Positions 1 to 9,361 of a stretch of 64,000 nt of DNA are shown here, piece by piece; within the stretch, counting starts at the first letter, position 1; each line of letters starts with the position of its first letter. The stretch is from Pseudomonas fluorescens (GTDB taxonomy: Bacteria > Pseudomonadota > Gammaproteobacteria > Pseudomonadales > Pseudomonadaceae), in NCBI RefSeq assembly GCF_902498195.1, contig NZ_CABVIY010000001.1, forward strand, positions 868,001-932,000, in the 5' to 3' direction. Position numbers and translations under genes: made by a program. The notes under the pieces were generated by a model. The model worked only from the letters and a program-made list of their open reading frames with translations. It was not told the origin of the DNA and did no database searches.

Positions 1-651
1 GGTGGTCAGGAAAAAGCCCACGGCGTTGTGGCCGTACCACCACTGCACCATGGCGTCGGTGGCCCCGGAATACACCGGGTAGGACTTGAACCAGTCCACC
101 GGGATCGATAGATGGTTGACCACGTGCAGCATCGCGATGACCACGATGAACGCACCGAAGAACCAGTTGCCAACGTAGATATGTTTGGTCTTGCGCTGCA
201 CCACGGTGGTGAAGAACACGATGGCATAGGCCACCCAGACCACGGTCATCCACACCGCCCCGGAGAACTCGATTTCGGCGTATTCCTTGGTGGTGGTGTA
301 GCCCAGCGGCAGGCTGACCAGCATCACCACGATCACCGACTGCCAGCCCCAGAAGGTGAACGCGGCGAGTTTGTCGGAATACAGCCGGACCTGGCAGGTA
401 CGCTGCACCGCGTAATAACTGGCGGCGAATTGCGCACTGCCGGCAAACCCGAAAATCACCAGGCTGGTGTGCAACGGTCGCAGGCGGCCAAAACTGGTCC
501 ACGGCAGGTCGAGGTTCATCTCGGGCCACACCAGTTGCGACGCGATCCAGACGCCCATCGCCATCCCCACGACGCCCCAGACCACGGTTGCCACGACGAA
601 TTGGCGCACGACCTTGTAGTTATAGGCCTGTCCGATAGTTGTTGTGCTCAT
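1..651 (-). CDS. ccoN: cbb3-type cytochrome c oxidase subunit I (CcoN), partial
   Basis: This is the N-terminal 217 residues of the haem-copper oxidase subunit that reduces oxygen to water in the inner membrane; the rest lies beyond the left edge. The protein starts [18 protein letters not shown]. It shows successive membrane segments, the [17 protein letters not shown] segment with a haem-ligand-type His, and [15 protein letters not shown] and [11 protein letters not shown] segments typical of CcoN. No ccoO, ccoQ or ccoP follows on the visible side, and the upstream neighbour is a divergent nitrite/sulfite reductase, as for the orphan CcoN4 of P. aeruginosa. The start at 651 was chosen because it gives the canonical CcoN N-terminus. 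The CcoN4 assignment is inference from context. Confidence 0.9.
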   Translation of the reverse strand, partial: MSTTTIGQAYNYKVVRQFVVATVVWGVVGMAMGVWIASQLVWPEMNLDLPWTSFGRLRPLHTSLVIFGFAGSAQFAASYYAVQRTCQVRLYSDKLAAFTFWGWQSVIVVMLVSLPLGYTTTKEYAEIEFSGAVWMTVVWVAYAIVFFTTVVQRKTKHIYVGNWFFGAFIVVIAMLHVVNHLSIPVDWFKSYPVYSGATDAMVQWWYGHNAVGFFLTT

Positions 652-1002
652 GCTCAATGCTTCCACGGTTGCAATGGCGTGCACTGTAAAAACACCGGCA
701 AACACAAAACAGACTCAGGAAAAACTGATTTGTGCGGATCAGATGCAGGGCCTGCCTGTGGGTATGTACCTCGATCTGATACGGTTTTTTAGCGTTCATG
801 TGAATCTGTAACGCACTGCGCCACCCGTTCATAGTCGCCCCTTGAAACGGGCCGCAGAGCCCGACCCTGGCACAAACCCTGTGGGAGCGGGCTCGCTCGC
901 GAAGGCGTCGGCCCACTCGACATTGATGTCGCCTGACACACCGTTTTCGCGAGCAAGCCCGCTCCCACAGGAGCCTGCGATCAATCCTGATGAGGTAGCC
1001 AC
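652..1002. promoter_or_regulatory. Divergent regulatory region between ccoN and the sirohaem reductase
   Basis: This 351-base gap separates two divergent genes. It contains CGGATCAGATGC at 735-746, repeated exactly upstream of ccoG at 40171-40182. A related copy in the opposite orientation lies at 772-784 (CGATCTGATACGG). CTGAT (725-729) and ATCAG (738-742) also form a short inverted repeat. A REP pair fills 879-970, next to the reductase gene. I found no clear Anr/FNR box (TTGAT-N4-ATCAA). Confidence 0.55.
879..970. repeat. REP pair (REPIN), GTGGGAGCGGGC family
   Basis: Two inverted palindromic arms flank a loop of about 40 bases: CTGTGGGAGCGGGCTCGCTC on the left and TTCGCGAGCAAGCCCGCTCC on the right. 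The length (92 bases) and arms match other copies at 16223, 29036 and 43642. It lies just before the reductase start codon. Confidence 0.9.
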
Positions 1003-2672
<1,670 letters not shown>

Positions 2673-2676
<4 letters not shown>

Positions 2677-3152
2677 TCAATCTGCTGCGGCTGGAGGAGG
2701 GCGTGGCGCGGATTGACGCGGATGATCGATGGACGCTGCTCCGGGACGCTGATGCATCGGTGCCCCTGGGGGCCGTGATCCTGCCGCTGGCACGCTGGCT
2801 GGAAAACCCGCAGCACCATGGCGTGTGGCTGGGGCCGGACGATGAAGTGGAAAGTCTCAAGCCATGGCTTGAGCAGCTGCCCATGATCGCCCTGGATTTC
2901 CCGAGTTTTCGCGATGGACGTGCCTACAGCCAGGCGTACCTGCTGCGCACGCGTTTGGGCTGGCGCGGCGAATTGCGTGCCATCGGCGATGTGCTGCGCG
3001 ATCAGCTCAGCCACATGCGTCAGTGCGGCTTCGACAGCTTCGCGGTGCGTGAAGACAAATCCGCCGAGGATGCGTTGAAGGGGCTGGCGGGGATGAGTGT
3101 GTTGTACGGGCGGTCGGTGATTGAGCCGCGCCCCTTGTTTCGGCGGCGATGA
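2673..3152 (+). CDS. DUF934 protein, partner of the sirohaem reductase
   Basis: This 159-residue soluble protein matches the DUF934 family, usually encoded directly after a CysI-type reductase in pseudomonads. It starts inside the stop codon of the reductase gene (ATGA). The conserved segment DFPSFRDGRAYSQAYLLRTR and the following RGELRAIGDVLRDQL are visible at roughly residues 75-110. Known biology is limited: the family is thought to support reductase function, possibly electron delivery or assembly. No cofactor motif is evident. A REP pair follows the stop codon. Confidence 0.88.
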
Positions 3153-3170
3153 CATTGCGCCACCTGAACG

Positions 3171-3259
3171 GTGGGAGCGAGCCTGCTCGCGAAGGCGGCA
3201 GTTCATTCAACATTGATGTGACTGACACACCGCTATCGCGAGCAGGCTCGCTCCCACAG
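3171..3259. repeat. REP pair (REPIN), GTGGGAGCGAGC family
   Basis: Inverted arms GTGGGAGCGAGCCTGCTCGC and ATCGCGAGCAGGCTCGCTCC lie between the convergent ends of the DUF934 and multihaem cytochrome genes. The position between stop codons is typical. It could also form a hairpin that protects or ends both transcripts. Confidence 0.88.
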
Positions 3260-3272
3260 GGGATCCCCCCGC

Positions 3273-5639
3273 TTATTTCAACGCCGGATCCCCCATGTTC
3301 ATTTTCTTCCAGCCCTGCAACAGCACCTGGGCCTTGGGCTCCTGCCCGTTATCCAGGTAGTACTGGATCAGCGCCAGACGGGCATTACGGTTCGTAGGTT
3401 GCACCTTCAGTAACCGCTCCAGTTCCTCGCACGCCTCATCCACCTTGCCGCTGTCATGCAGCGCCACCGCTAGCACATACCCATATTGCGTAGCCTGCGG
3501 CTCCAGTTGCGCGGCCTTGCGCAGGAACGGCATGGCCTGCGCCGTTTGCCCGGCACGCACCAGCGACAAGCCCTGGGTGTGTTGCAACAGGGCGGCGTCA
3601 GGGTGTTCTTTCAGCCCTTGTGCAAGCAGCGTCCGGGCTTCCGGGCTACGGCCATTGGCTTCCAGCCATTGCACCAGCGTCACCAGCGCCGGGTGGAAAT
3701 CCGGATCACGCTGCAACGACGTGCGCAACAGCGCCTCGACCTCGCCATTGCGACCGCTGGCCTGATACAGCATGGCCAGGTTGAGGTTGGCTTCGGCGCG
3801 TTCGGCCAGGCTCTTTTGCACGGCTTCGTATTCGCCGATGGCGCTGTTCCAGCTGTCCCGGGCGGTGCCCAGGCCGTCACGCGCCACGCCGAGCAAGTCC
3901 CGCGCTGCCGCGATGCGCACGGCCTTGACCGGGTCGCTCAGCAACGGCGCCAGCAGCGACGCGCGTTCCGCTGGCGGCAGGAAGGCGCTGACCGCGTGCA
4001 CGGCGCTTTCACGCACTTGCGGCGCCGGGTTGCCCAAATCCCGGGTGGCCAGTTTCAGCGCCTGCTCGCTCGGGTACGACGGCAATTCGTTGAGCAGGGT
4101 CGCCCGTTGAATCGCCGGCAGGTTGCTGCGTTGCAACTGCTCGTACAAGGCTTGCGCCGCGCCCGGCTGGCCATTGCGTATCAGCCACAGGCTTTCGTCG
4201 TAGCGTGGCGCCTGTGCCGCGCTGGTGGTCGACCACAGCTTGAACTGCTCGGTGACCTTGTCCCCGGCCTTGCCCTGGTGGCAGGTCAGGCAGGCGTCCG
4301 GTGTGCCGAGTTTTTTCGCCCGCTCGGGGTTGGGAATGCTAAAGCTGTGGTCATGACGGAAGTCGTTACCCATGTAGAACTTGCCGGGCATGTGGCAATC
4401 CACGCACTGCGAGCCCGGCTGGCCCGGGGTGTGGCGGGTGTGTTCGATGGAATCGTAGTTTTTTGCTTGCAGGCCCTTGCCGTCGACCCCCTCCACCGAG
4501 GTCTTGCCCGCGGTGTTGTGGCATTGCAGGCAGACGCCGTTGCCCGGTGCCTTGAGTTCAGTGCTGTGGGGGTTGTGGCAATTGCTGCAACGCACGCCCT
4601 TGTCGAACATTTTGCTTTGGGCGAAAGAGCCATGTTCGAACACTTCATCCTTGATCTTGCCGTCCAGCGCATACAACTCGCGGGTCAGGGGGCTCGGCAG
4701 GTAGTCATCCATCAGGCGCTTGCCGACCGTGAAACCATCGCCCAGCGGCGCGCGGCGGGCGTGGCAGCGGGCGCAGGTTTCGATTTCGACGGTGGCGTCC
4801 TTGTCCTTGAGGTCGACGGCAAAACCGGCGTGGATCAGGTCGGTTTTCTTCGCGGTCCATTCCAGGTGACTGGACGCCGGGCCGTGGCAGGCCTGACAGC
4901 CGACACCGAGGCTGTTCCACTGACTGTCGAAGGTGTTTTTCGCCGCATCGAAATTGCGCTTGTAACCGGTGGTGTGGCATTCGACGCACATGAAATTGGC
5001 GTTCTGGCTCGGTTTGCTCCAGTGCAGCGGGTCCTTGAAGGTCACGCCCTGGCCCGGATAAAGATGAAACCAGCGGTGCTTCTCGGTATCCCAGGCCACG
5101 CCCAGGGCTTGCAAGCGACCTTCGCCCACCTCGATCAGGTATTGCTGCAACGGCGCGATGCCGAAGGTGTAGGCGACCTTGAAGTCGTTGTTCTTGCCAT
5201 CGATGCCGGGGGTGTTGACCCAGAATTCGTCGCCCTTGCGCGAGAAACGGGTGGTTTCCTTTTCCGCCTTGAACGTGACGTCGTTGAAGTCGCCGAGCAT
5301 GGTTTGCGCGTTGGCTTGCTGCATGGCCAATTGGTGATGGGAGCCTTGCCAGTCCTTGACCTGGGCGCTGTGGCAGCCCTGGCATTGCTGTTCGTCGACC
5401 ATGGTCGGCGGCGTTGATGTCGGCAATGCAACCACTGGTTTCGGCTTGGCGGCTTGAGCCACAGGCGTGCTGGCCGGCGCATAGGCCACGGGAGCCGGTT
5501 GACTGCTCAGCAGAAACCAGCCGATGCCCGCGACCGCCAGGAGCAGGATGCCGATGGTGACGGGGAACAGGTAGCGATTGATCGGGGTCGGTGGCGAATC
5601 AGGGTTGGGGCTTACCGCTTTATTTTTATCTTTCGGCAT
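3273..5639 (-). CDS. Membrane-anchored octahaem c-type cytochrome with HEAT and TPR repeats
   Basis: The 788-residue protein starts with a short basic tail and one membrane segment (about residues 24-45, no obvious cleavage site), so the body is probably periplasmic. Eight CXXCH haem c motifs begin at residues 86, 218, 248, 289, 351, 370, 412 and 450, as in the cytochrome c554/octahaem reductase group. Residues of about 510-600 look like HEAT repeats (for example NPAPQVRESAVHAVSAF and DPVKAVRIAAARDLLG). Residues of about 620-785 are TPRs. The spacing of the haems suggests an electron-storing or reductase module, with the repeats as a docking platform. The substrate is unknown. It is transcribed alone, divergent from the DUF3313 lipoprotein gene. 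Confidence 0.88.
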   Translation of the reverse strand: MPKDKNKAVSPNPDSPPTPINRYLFPVTIGILLLAVAGIGWFLLSSQPAPVAYAPASTPVAQAAKPKPVVALPTSTPPTMVDEQQCQGCHSAQVKDWQGSHHQLAMQQANAQTMLGDFNDVTFKAEKETTRFSRKGDEFWVNTPGIDGKNNDFKVAYTFGIAPLQQYLIEVGEGRLQALGVAWDTEKHRWFHLYPGQGVTFKDPLHWSKPSQNANFMCVECHTTGYKRNFDAAKNTFDSQWNSLGVGCQACHGPASSHLEWTAKKTDLIHAGFAVDLKDKDATVEIETCARCHARRAPLGDGFTVGKRLMDDYLPSPLTRELYALDGKIKDEVFEHGSFAQSKMFDKGVRCSNCHNPHSTELKAPGNGVCLQCHNTAGKTSVEGVDGKGLQAKNYDSIEHTRHTPGQPGSQCVDCHMPGKFYMGNDFRHDHSFSIPNPERAKKLGTPDACLTCHQGKAGDKVTEQFKLWSTTSAAQAPRYDESLWLIRNGQPGAAQALYEQLQRSNLPAIQRATLLNELPSYPSEQALKLATRDLGNPAPQVRESAVHAVSAFLPPAERASLLAPLLSDPVKAVRIAAARDLLGVARDGLGTARDSWNSAIGEYEAVQKSLAERAEANLNLAMLYQASGRNGEVEALLRTSLQRDPDFHPALVTLVQWLEANGRSPEARTLLAQGLKEHPDAALLQHTQGLSLVRAGQTAQAMPFLRKAAQLEPQATQYGYVLAVALHDSGKVDEACEELERLLKVQPTNRNARLALIQYYLDNGQEPKAQVLLQGWKKMNMGDPALK

Positions 5640-5853
5640 TGCGACTTCCGTAGTCCAGGTGCGTTTGCCATCAGGCGCGCGATCATGCTCGATGCAGCTT
5701 TGCCGTATGGCCGGCGTCTGTCAAATGACGGTTGTGATCTGCTGTGCAGCTTTAGATGAATATTGCGATATTCGAGAGCGCGGGGCTCATAATTGGCTAT
5801 ACCTGTAACACCTCTGTTCCTGCCGCTGTCGATCTTCTTACAGGAGTTACCGC
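5640..5853. promoter_or_regulatory. Divergent promoter region with a perfect palindrome
   Basis: This gap separates the divergent multihaem cytochrome and lipoprotein genes. At 5758-5773 it holds GAATAT-tgcg-ATATTC, a perfect 6-bp inverted repeat with a 4-base spacer in a locally AT-rich stretch. A shared operator is possible. The binding protein cannot be named. Confidence 0.4.
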
Positions 5854-6525
5854 ATGAAGTTAGCGTTACTGATGAGCACCGTCTGCGTCGCGTCCATCAC
5901 CTTGACCGGCTGCGCCAGCAAGGTCGTGGAGCCGGACCAGTATTCCGGGTTCCTCAAGGATTACAGCCAGCTCAAGGAGGCCCAGTCGCCCTCCGGCGCC
6001 ACCGTCATGCGTTGGGTCGATCCCAAGCTCGATATCAACCAGTTCACGAGTGTCTACGTCGAACCGACCCAGCTCTATCCCAAGCCCCAGCCCACCGTGA
6101 AAATTCCCCAGGCGACGCTCAACGGGATTACCGGCTACTACGACCAGGCCCTCAAGCGTGAGATCGGTAAGTCCTTGCCCTTGGCCAGCGGCCCCGGCCC
6201 GGGTGTGATCGTGGTGCGTGCGGCGATCACCGCCGTCAGCAGCAAGACCGAAGGCCTCAAGCCCTATGAAGTGATCCCGATTGCCCTGGTGGCCGCGGCG
6301 GTCAGCACCGCCAGCGGTATCCGCGACCAGGAAACCGACCTGGCCACCGAAGCGGTGTTCCTTGATGGGGGTAACAATCATGTGCTGGCCCAGGTCGTGC
6401 GCAAGGGCATCGGCAAACCGCTGGAAAACGATGCCCAGGTGATGAAGGCCGATGATGTCAAAAGCGTGATCGATGGCTGGGCGGCGGATATGCATCAGTC
6501 CTACCTCAAACTCAAATCCAAATAA
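5854..6525 (+). CDS. DUF3313 lipoprotein
   Basis: The 223-residue protein has a lipoprotein signal peptide (MKLALLMSTVCVASITLTGC) with lipobox LTGC, so Cys20 should become the lipidated N-terminus. The remainder matches the DUF3313 lipoprotein family of gammaproteobacteria, whose role is unknown. A good ribosome-binding site (AGGAG) lies 7 bases before the ATG. It is a single gene, divergent from the octahaem cytochrome gene. Residues after the lipobox include Ser-Lys, which predicts outer-membrane rather than inner-membrane retention because there is no Asp at +2. Confidence 0.85.
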   Translation: MKLALLMSTVCVASITLTGCASKVVEPDQYSGFLKDYSQLKEAQSPSGATVMRWVDPKLDINQFTSVYVEPTQLYPKPQPTVKIPQATLNGITGYYDQALKREIGKSLPLASGPGPGVIVVRAAITAVSSKTEGLKPYEVIPIALVAAAVSTASGIRDQETDLATEAVFLDGGNNHVLAQVVRKGIGKPLENDAQVMKADDVKSVIDGWAADMHQSYLKLKSK

Positions 6526-6546
6526 TGCGTTGGATTTGATAGCCCC

Positions 6547-6640
6547 TTCGCGAGCAGGCTCGCTCCTACATGGGTTCTGTGCCGTATATAAAATATGTGC
6601 ACAAACCCATTCCCCTGTGGGAGCGGGCCTGCTCGCGAAA
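6547..6640. repeat. REP pair (REPIN)
   Basis: TTCGCGAGCAGGCTCGCTCC (6547) and CTGTGGGAGCGGGCCTGCTC (6615) form inverted arms between the convergent lipoprotein and MFS/spermidine-synthase genes. Confidence 0.85.
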
Positions 6641-6660
6641 GCGGTCCGTCAGGTGCCACA

Positions 6661-9174
6661 TCACTCCCCGACAAACCACCGGTAATACGGATTCCCCCCA
6701 TCCCCACCCATCACCTCGCGTATATCCCGTGCCCAGGCATCGCGGTCGCCGTCGTAGGCGTGCAGGCTCGCGCGGTAAAACTGCATCAGGCGTTGCCGGT
6801 GTACGTTCATGCGCTGGTTGAAACCCTCGTCGGCATTCACCAGTGGCGCGGCGATGTGCAGGTCCAGCAGCGCTGGCAGCACCCGGGTGATTTCCCTGGC
6901 CCGTACCCACGGTGCGTATTCGATGCGTGGCTGATCATCGGTCACCGCTGGCGCGTCGGCGGCGAAGCGTTCCAGGCCGGCGCGGTCAGTCACCCAGGTG
7001 GCGAGCAGCGCGGCGGCCGAGCCTATACCGACATCCTGCAAGGTGCTGCGCACGCTGTCCTGCTGGAAGCGCTGGCTGATTTTCGCGGCGTCCAGTTCGA
7101 TCGGTTCCAGCGAGCCCACCAGCAGCATCTCGTGGAACTCACTGGTCCAGAGCGTGGCGTAGGGGAAGACATCGAGGAAGCTGCGCACCAGCGAGCGCGA
7201 GTCGTCGATGTTCTGTGTCGGCAACGGCAGCCACTGCGCGACCAGCCCTTGTTTGTGCAAACGACTGGCGGCCAGTTGGTAGAAGTCACGGGAATAGAGG
7301 TTGACCACGCCGGCCGCGGAGGGCGGTGGCGGTTCGAGGGTGATCAGGTCGTAGCGCTGCGGATTGCGCAGCAGCTCCTGGCGACCGTCGCGCAGGCGCA
7401 CGTCGACGCTCGGATCGGCAGCGGCATTGAAGTTGCCCTTGAACAGCGGCGCGGCCTTGACCACCGACGGCAGCAGCTCGGCGACGACCCGATGCTCCAG
7501 CCCCGGATAACGCGTCAGGGCGCCGGCGGTAATACCGGTGCCGAAGCCGATCACCAGCGCCGAACGCGGCTCGGCGTTGTGGATCAGCAGCGGCAGCAGC
7601 GCCTGGATGCGCATATAGCGCAGCGACGGCATGGCGTCGCCGGTGTTCGAGACGCCCTGAATGTACAAACGCTGGAAGGCCTTTGACCCCTTGCCCTGGG
7701 TGACCACGGCAACGGTGCCGCCGCGACCCTCCTCGTAAAAGGCCAGGGTTGCGTTGCGTGCGCCGGGCAGCAGGCTGGCCAGTTTGTCCACCGGCGTCAG
7801 TATCGCCAGGGCCAACGACAGCAACCCGACCGCGATCACCCCCTGACGCCGGCCTTTCTTGACGCCATGCCCCTTGCGCACCGCGCAGTAGCCAATCGCG
7901 GCGGCGATGATCGCCAGCAGTCCAAGGGTACGTACCAGCCCCAGCAACGGGATCAGCACAAAGCCGCAGAGCATCACGCCGATGATCCCGCCCAGGGTGT
8001 TGAATGCCACCACTTCACCGACATTGCGCCCCACCTGCTCGCGGCCGACGCTCAAGCGCAGGGCCACGGGGAATGCCGCGCCCAGAAGGACTGTTGGCAC
8101 AAACACGATGCTCAAGGCCGACACCGCAAAACGTGCGCTCATGCCCGCCAGTTCACTGGCGCCCAGCGACAATACCCACGCCTCGACCACGCTCTGGGCG
8201 AGCACCAGCCAGCGACCCAGCAAGGCAATTTCCAGCAGGGCGATCAGCCCGGCACCGGCAATCAGCAGGCCGAACACACCCCAGGGATCGCGCAGGCGAT
8301 CGACCCGACGGGCGAGCAGGGCGCTGCCGATAAACAGCCCGGTCAGGTAGGTCGCCAACACCACGGCGAAGGCGTAGGTGCGAGTGCTCATGAACTGCAC
8401 GATCGATTGCGACCAGACCACTTCGTAACCCAGGGCCACGCCACCGGCGATCGAATACAGCCACAGCGCCAGGCGGTCTGGCGCGTTGTCGGCGTGATGC
8501 CTGGCCGGCGCTTCGTTTGCCAGCGGACGCTGGCGCTGGAACCACAAGGCACCGGCGGCGGCCAGCAGGTTGAGCATCGCGGCGGCCAGGGCACTGCCGC
8601 GTACACCCAGGGTGGCAATCAGCACGAACGCGGCAAGCAAGGTGCCGGCGATGGCGCCGGCGGTGTTTGCCGCATACAGCTGACCACCGGCCTTGCCCAA
8701 TTGTTGCGGGTCGGCGGCCAGGGAGCGCACCAGCACCGGCAGGGTGCCGCCCATCAGCAACGCCGGCACGCCGACCAGTGCAAACGGCAACACCCAGGCC
8801 AGCAGGCCGATCTGTTGTTCGAGCCAGGCAAACGGACTGGCCGCCAGGCTCATGGCGAACGTCGCGCCGACCCCGAGTACCGCTACCAATACCTCCAGCC
8901 CGGCATACAGCAACACCGGTTGCTGCAAGCGATCAGCCCAGCGCCCAAACAACAATCCACCCAGGGCAAGCCCCGCAAAAAATGCGCTGATCCCGGTGGT
9001 GATGGCGTACACCTCGACGCCCACCACCAGTGACAGCTGCTTGATCCACAGCACCTGATACACCAGCGCCGCGGCACCGGAGACGAACAGCAACAGGGCG
9101 GGGATCAACAGCGCCGGGGAGGCGACGTGGGGGGCAGTCATGGCCGACGACTTGCTGGCGACGCGTGAGGACAT
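6661..9174 (-). CDS. Fused MFS-like transporter / spermidine-synthase-like protein
   Basis: The 837-residue protein has about a dozen hydrophobic segments in its first ~480 residues (AALVYQVLWIKQLSLVVG and similar). A soluble C-terminal domain with the spermidine synthase methyltransferase-like fold follows: FGTGITAGALTRYPG as the nucleotide-binding loop, then RLRDGRQELL and YDLITLEPPPPS. In true spermidine synthases the last motif carries a catalytic Asp (D-x-x-D-P); here it reads LEPPPPS, so aminopropyl transfer is doubtful. Such fusions are widespread, and their role is unproven. The start at 9174 was chosen because AAGG precedes that ATG. An upstream in-frame codon at 9210 and a downstream ATG at 9138 are less likely. 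Confidence 0.82.
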   Translation of the reverse strand: MSSRVASKSSAMTAPHVASPALLIPALLLFVSGAAALVYQVLWIKQLSLVVGVEVYAITTGISAFFAGLALGGLLFGRWADRLQQPVLLYAGLEVLVAVLGVGATFAMSLAASPFAWLEQQIGLLAWVLPFALVGVPALLMGGTLPVLVRSLAADPQQLGKAGGQLYAANTAGAIAGTLLAAFVLIATLGVRGSALAAAMLNLLAAAGALWFQRQRPLANEAPARHHADNAPDRLALWLYSIAGGVALGYEVVWSQSIVQFMSTRTYAFAVVLATYLTGLFIGSALLARRVDRLRDPWGVFGLLIAGAGLIALLEIALLGRWLVLAQSVVEAWVLSLGASELAGMSARFAVSALSIVFVPTVLLGAAFPVALRLSVGREQVGRNVGEVVAFNTLGGIIGVMLCGFVLIPLLGLVRTLGLLAIIAAAIGYCAVRKGHGVKKGRRQGVIAVGLLSLALAILTPVDKLASLLPGARNATLAFYEEGRGGTVAVVTQGKGSKAFQRLYIQGVSNTGDAMPSLRYMRIQALLPLLIHNAEPRSALVIGFGTGITAGALTRYPGLEHRVVAELLPSVVKAAPLFKGNFNAAADPSVDVRLRDGRQELLRNPQRYDLITLEPPPPSAAGVVNLYSRDFYQLAASRLHKQGLVAQWLPLPTQNIDDSRSLVRSFLDVFPYATLWTSEFHEMLLVGSLEPIELDAAKISQRFQQDSVRSTLQDVGIGSAAALLATWVTDRAGLERFAADAPAVTDDQPRIEYAPWVRAREITRVLPALLDLHIAAPLVNADEGFNQRMNVHRQRLMQFYRASLHAYDGDRDAWARDIREVMGGDGGNPYYRWFVGE

Positions 9175-9218
9175 AGGGTCATTGCCTTGCACAAAATTCA
9201 AATTCAACACACAACCCC

Positions 9219-9297
9219 GTAGGAGCTGCCGCAGGCTGCGATCTTTTGATCTTCAAAGGCTGAAGATCAAAAGATCGCAGCCTGCGGCAGCTCCTGC
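9219..9297. repeat. REP-type inverted repeat, GTAGGAGCTGCC family
   Basis: The arms GTAGGAGCTGCCGCAGGCTG and CAGCCTGCGGCAGCTCCTGC enclose two further inverted copies of AAGATCAAAAGATC-type sequence, giving a hairpin of about 79 bases. This is the second palindrome family of the window (also at 23629, 33763 and 41133). Confidence 0.88.
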
Positions 9298-9324
9298 GGG
9301 GTAGGTGTTCGCATTGCACCAAGG

Positions 9325-9348
9325 CCGCTCGCCGATGAGGGCGAGCGG
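9325..9348 (-). terminator. Hairpin downstream of the sulfatase gene
   Basis: A perfect 9-bp stem (CCGCTCGCC / GGCGAGCGG, 6-base loop) lies 13 bases after the sulfatase stop codon, at the end of the 12-gene run. No T-run follows on the minus strand, so it may stabilise the 3' end rather than terminate by the intrinsic mechanism. Confidence 0.45.
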
Positions 9349-9361
9349 CGGTCAAGCGGTC

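Noticed and set aside
652..828. Possible Anr/FNR box upstream of ccoN
   Set aside because: The nearest candidate, CTGAT and ATCAG at 725-742, has an 8-base spacer rather than the 4 bases of TTGAT-N4-ATCAA.
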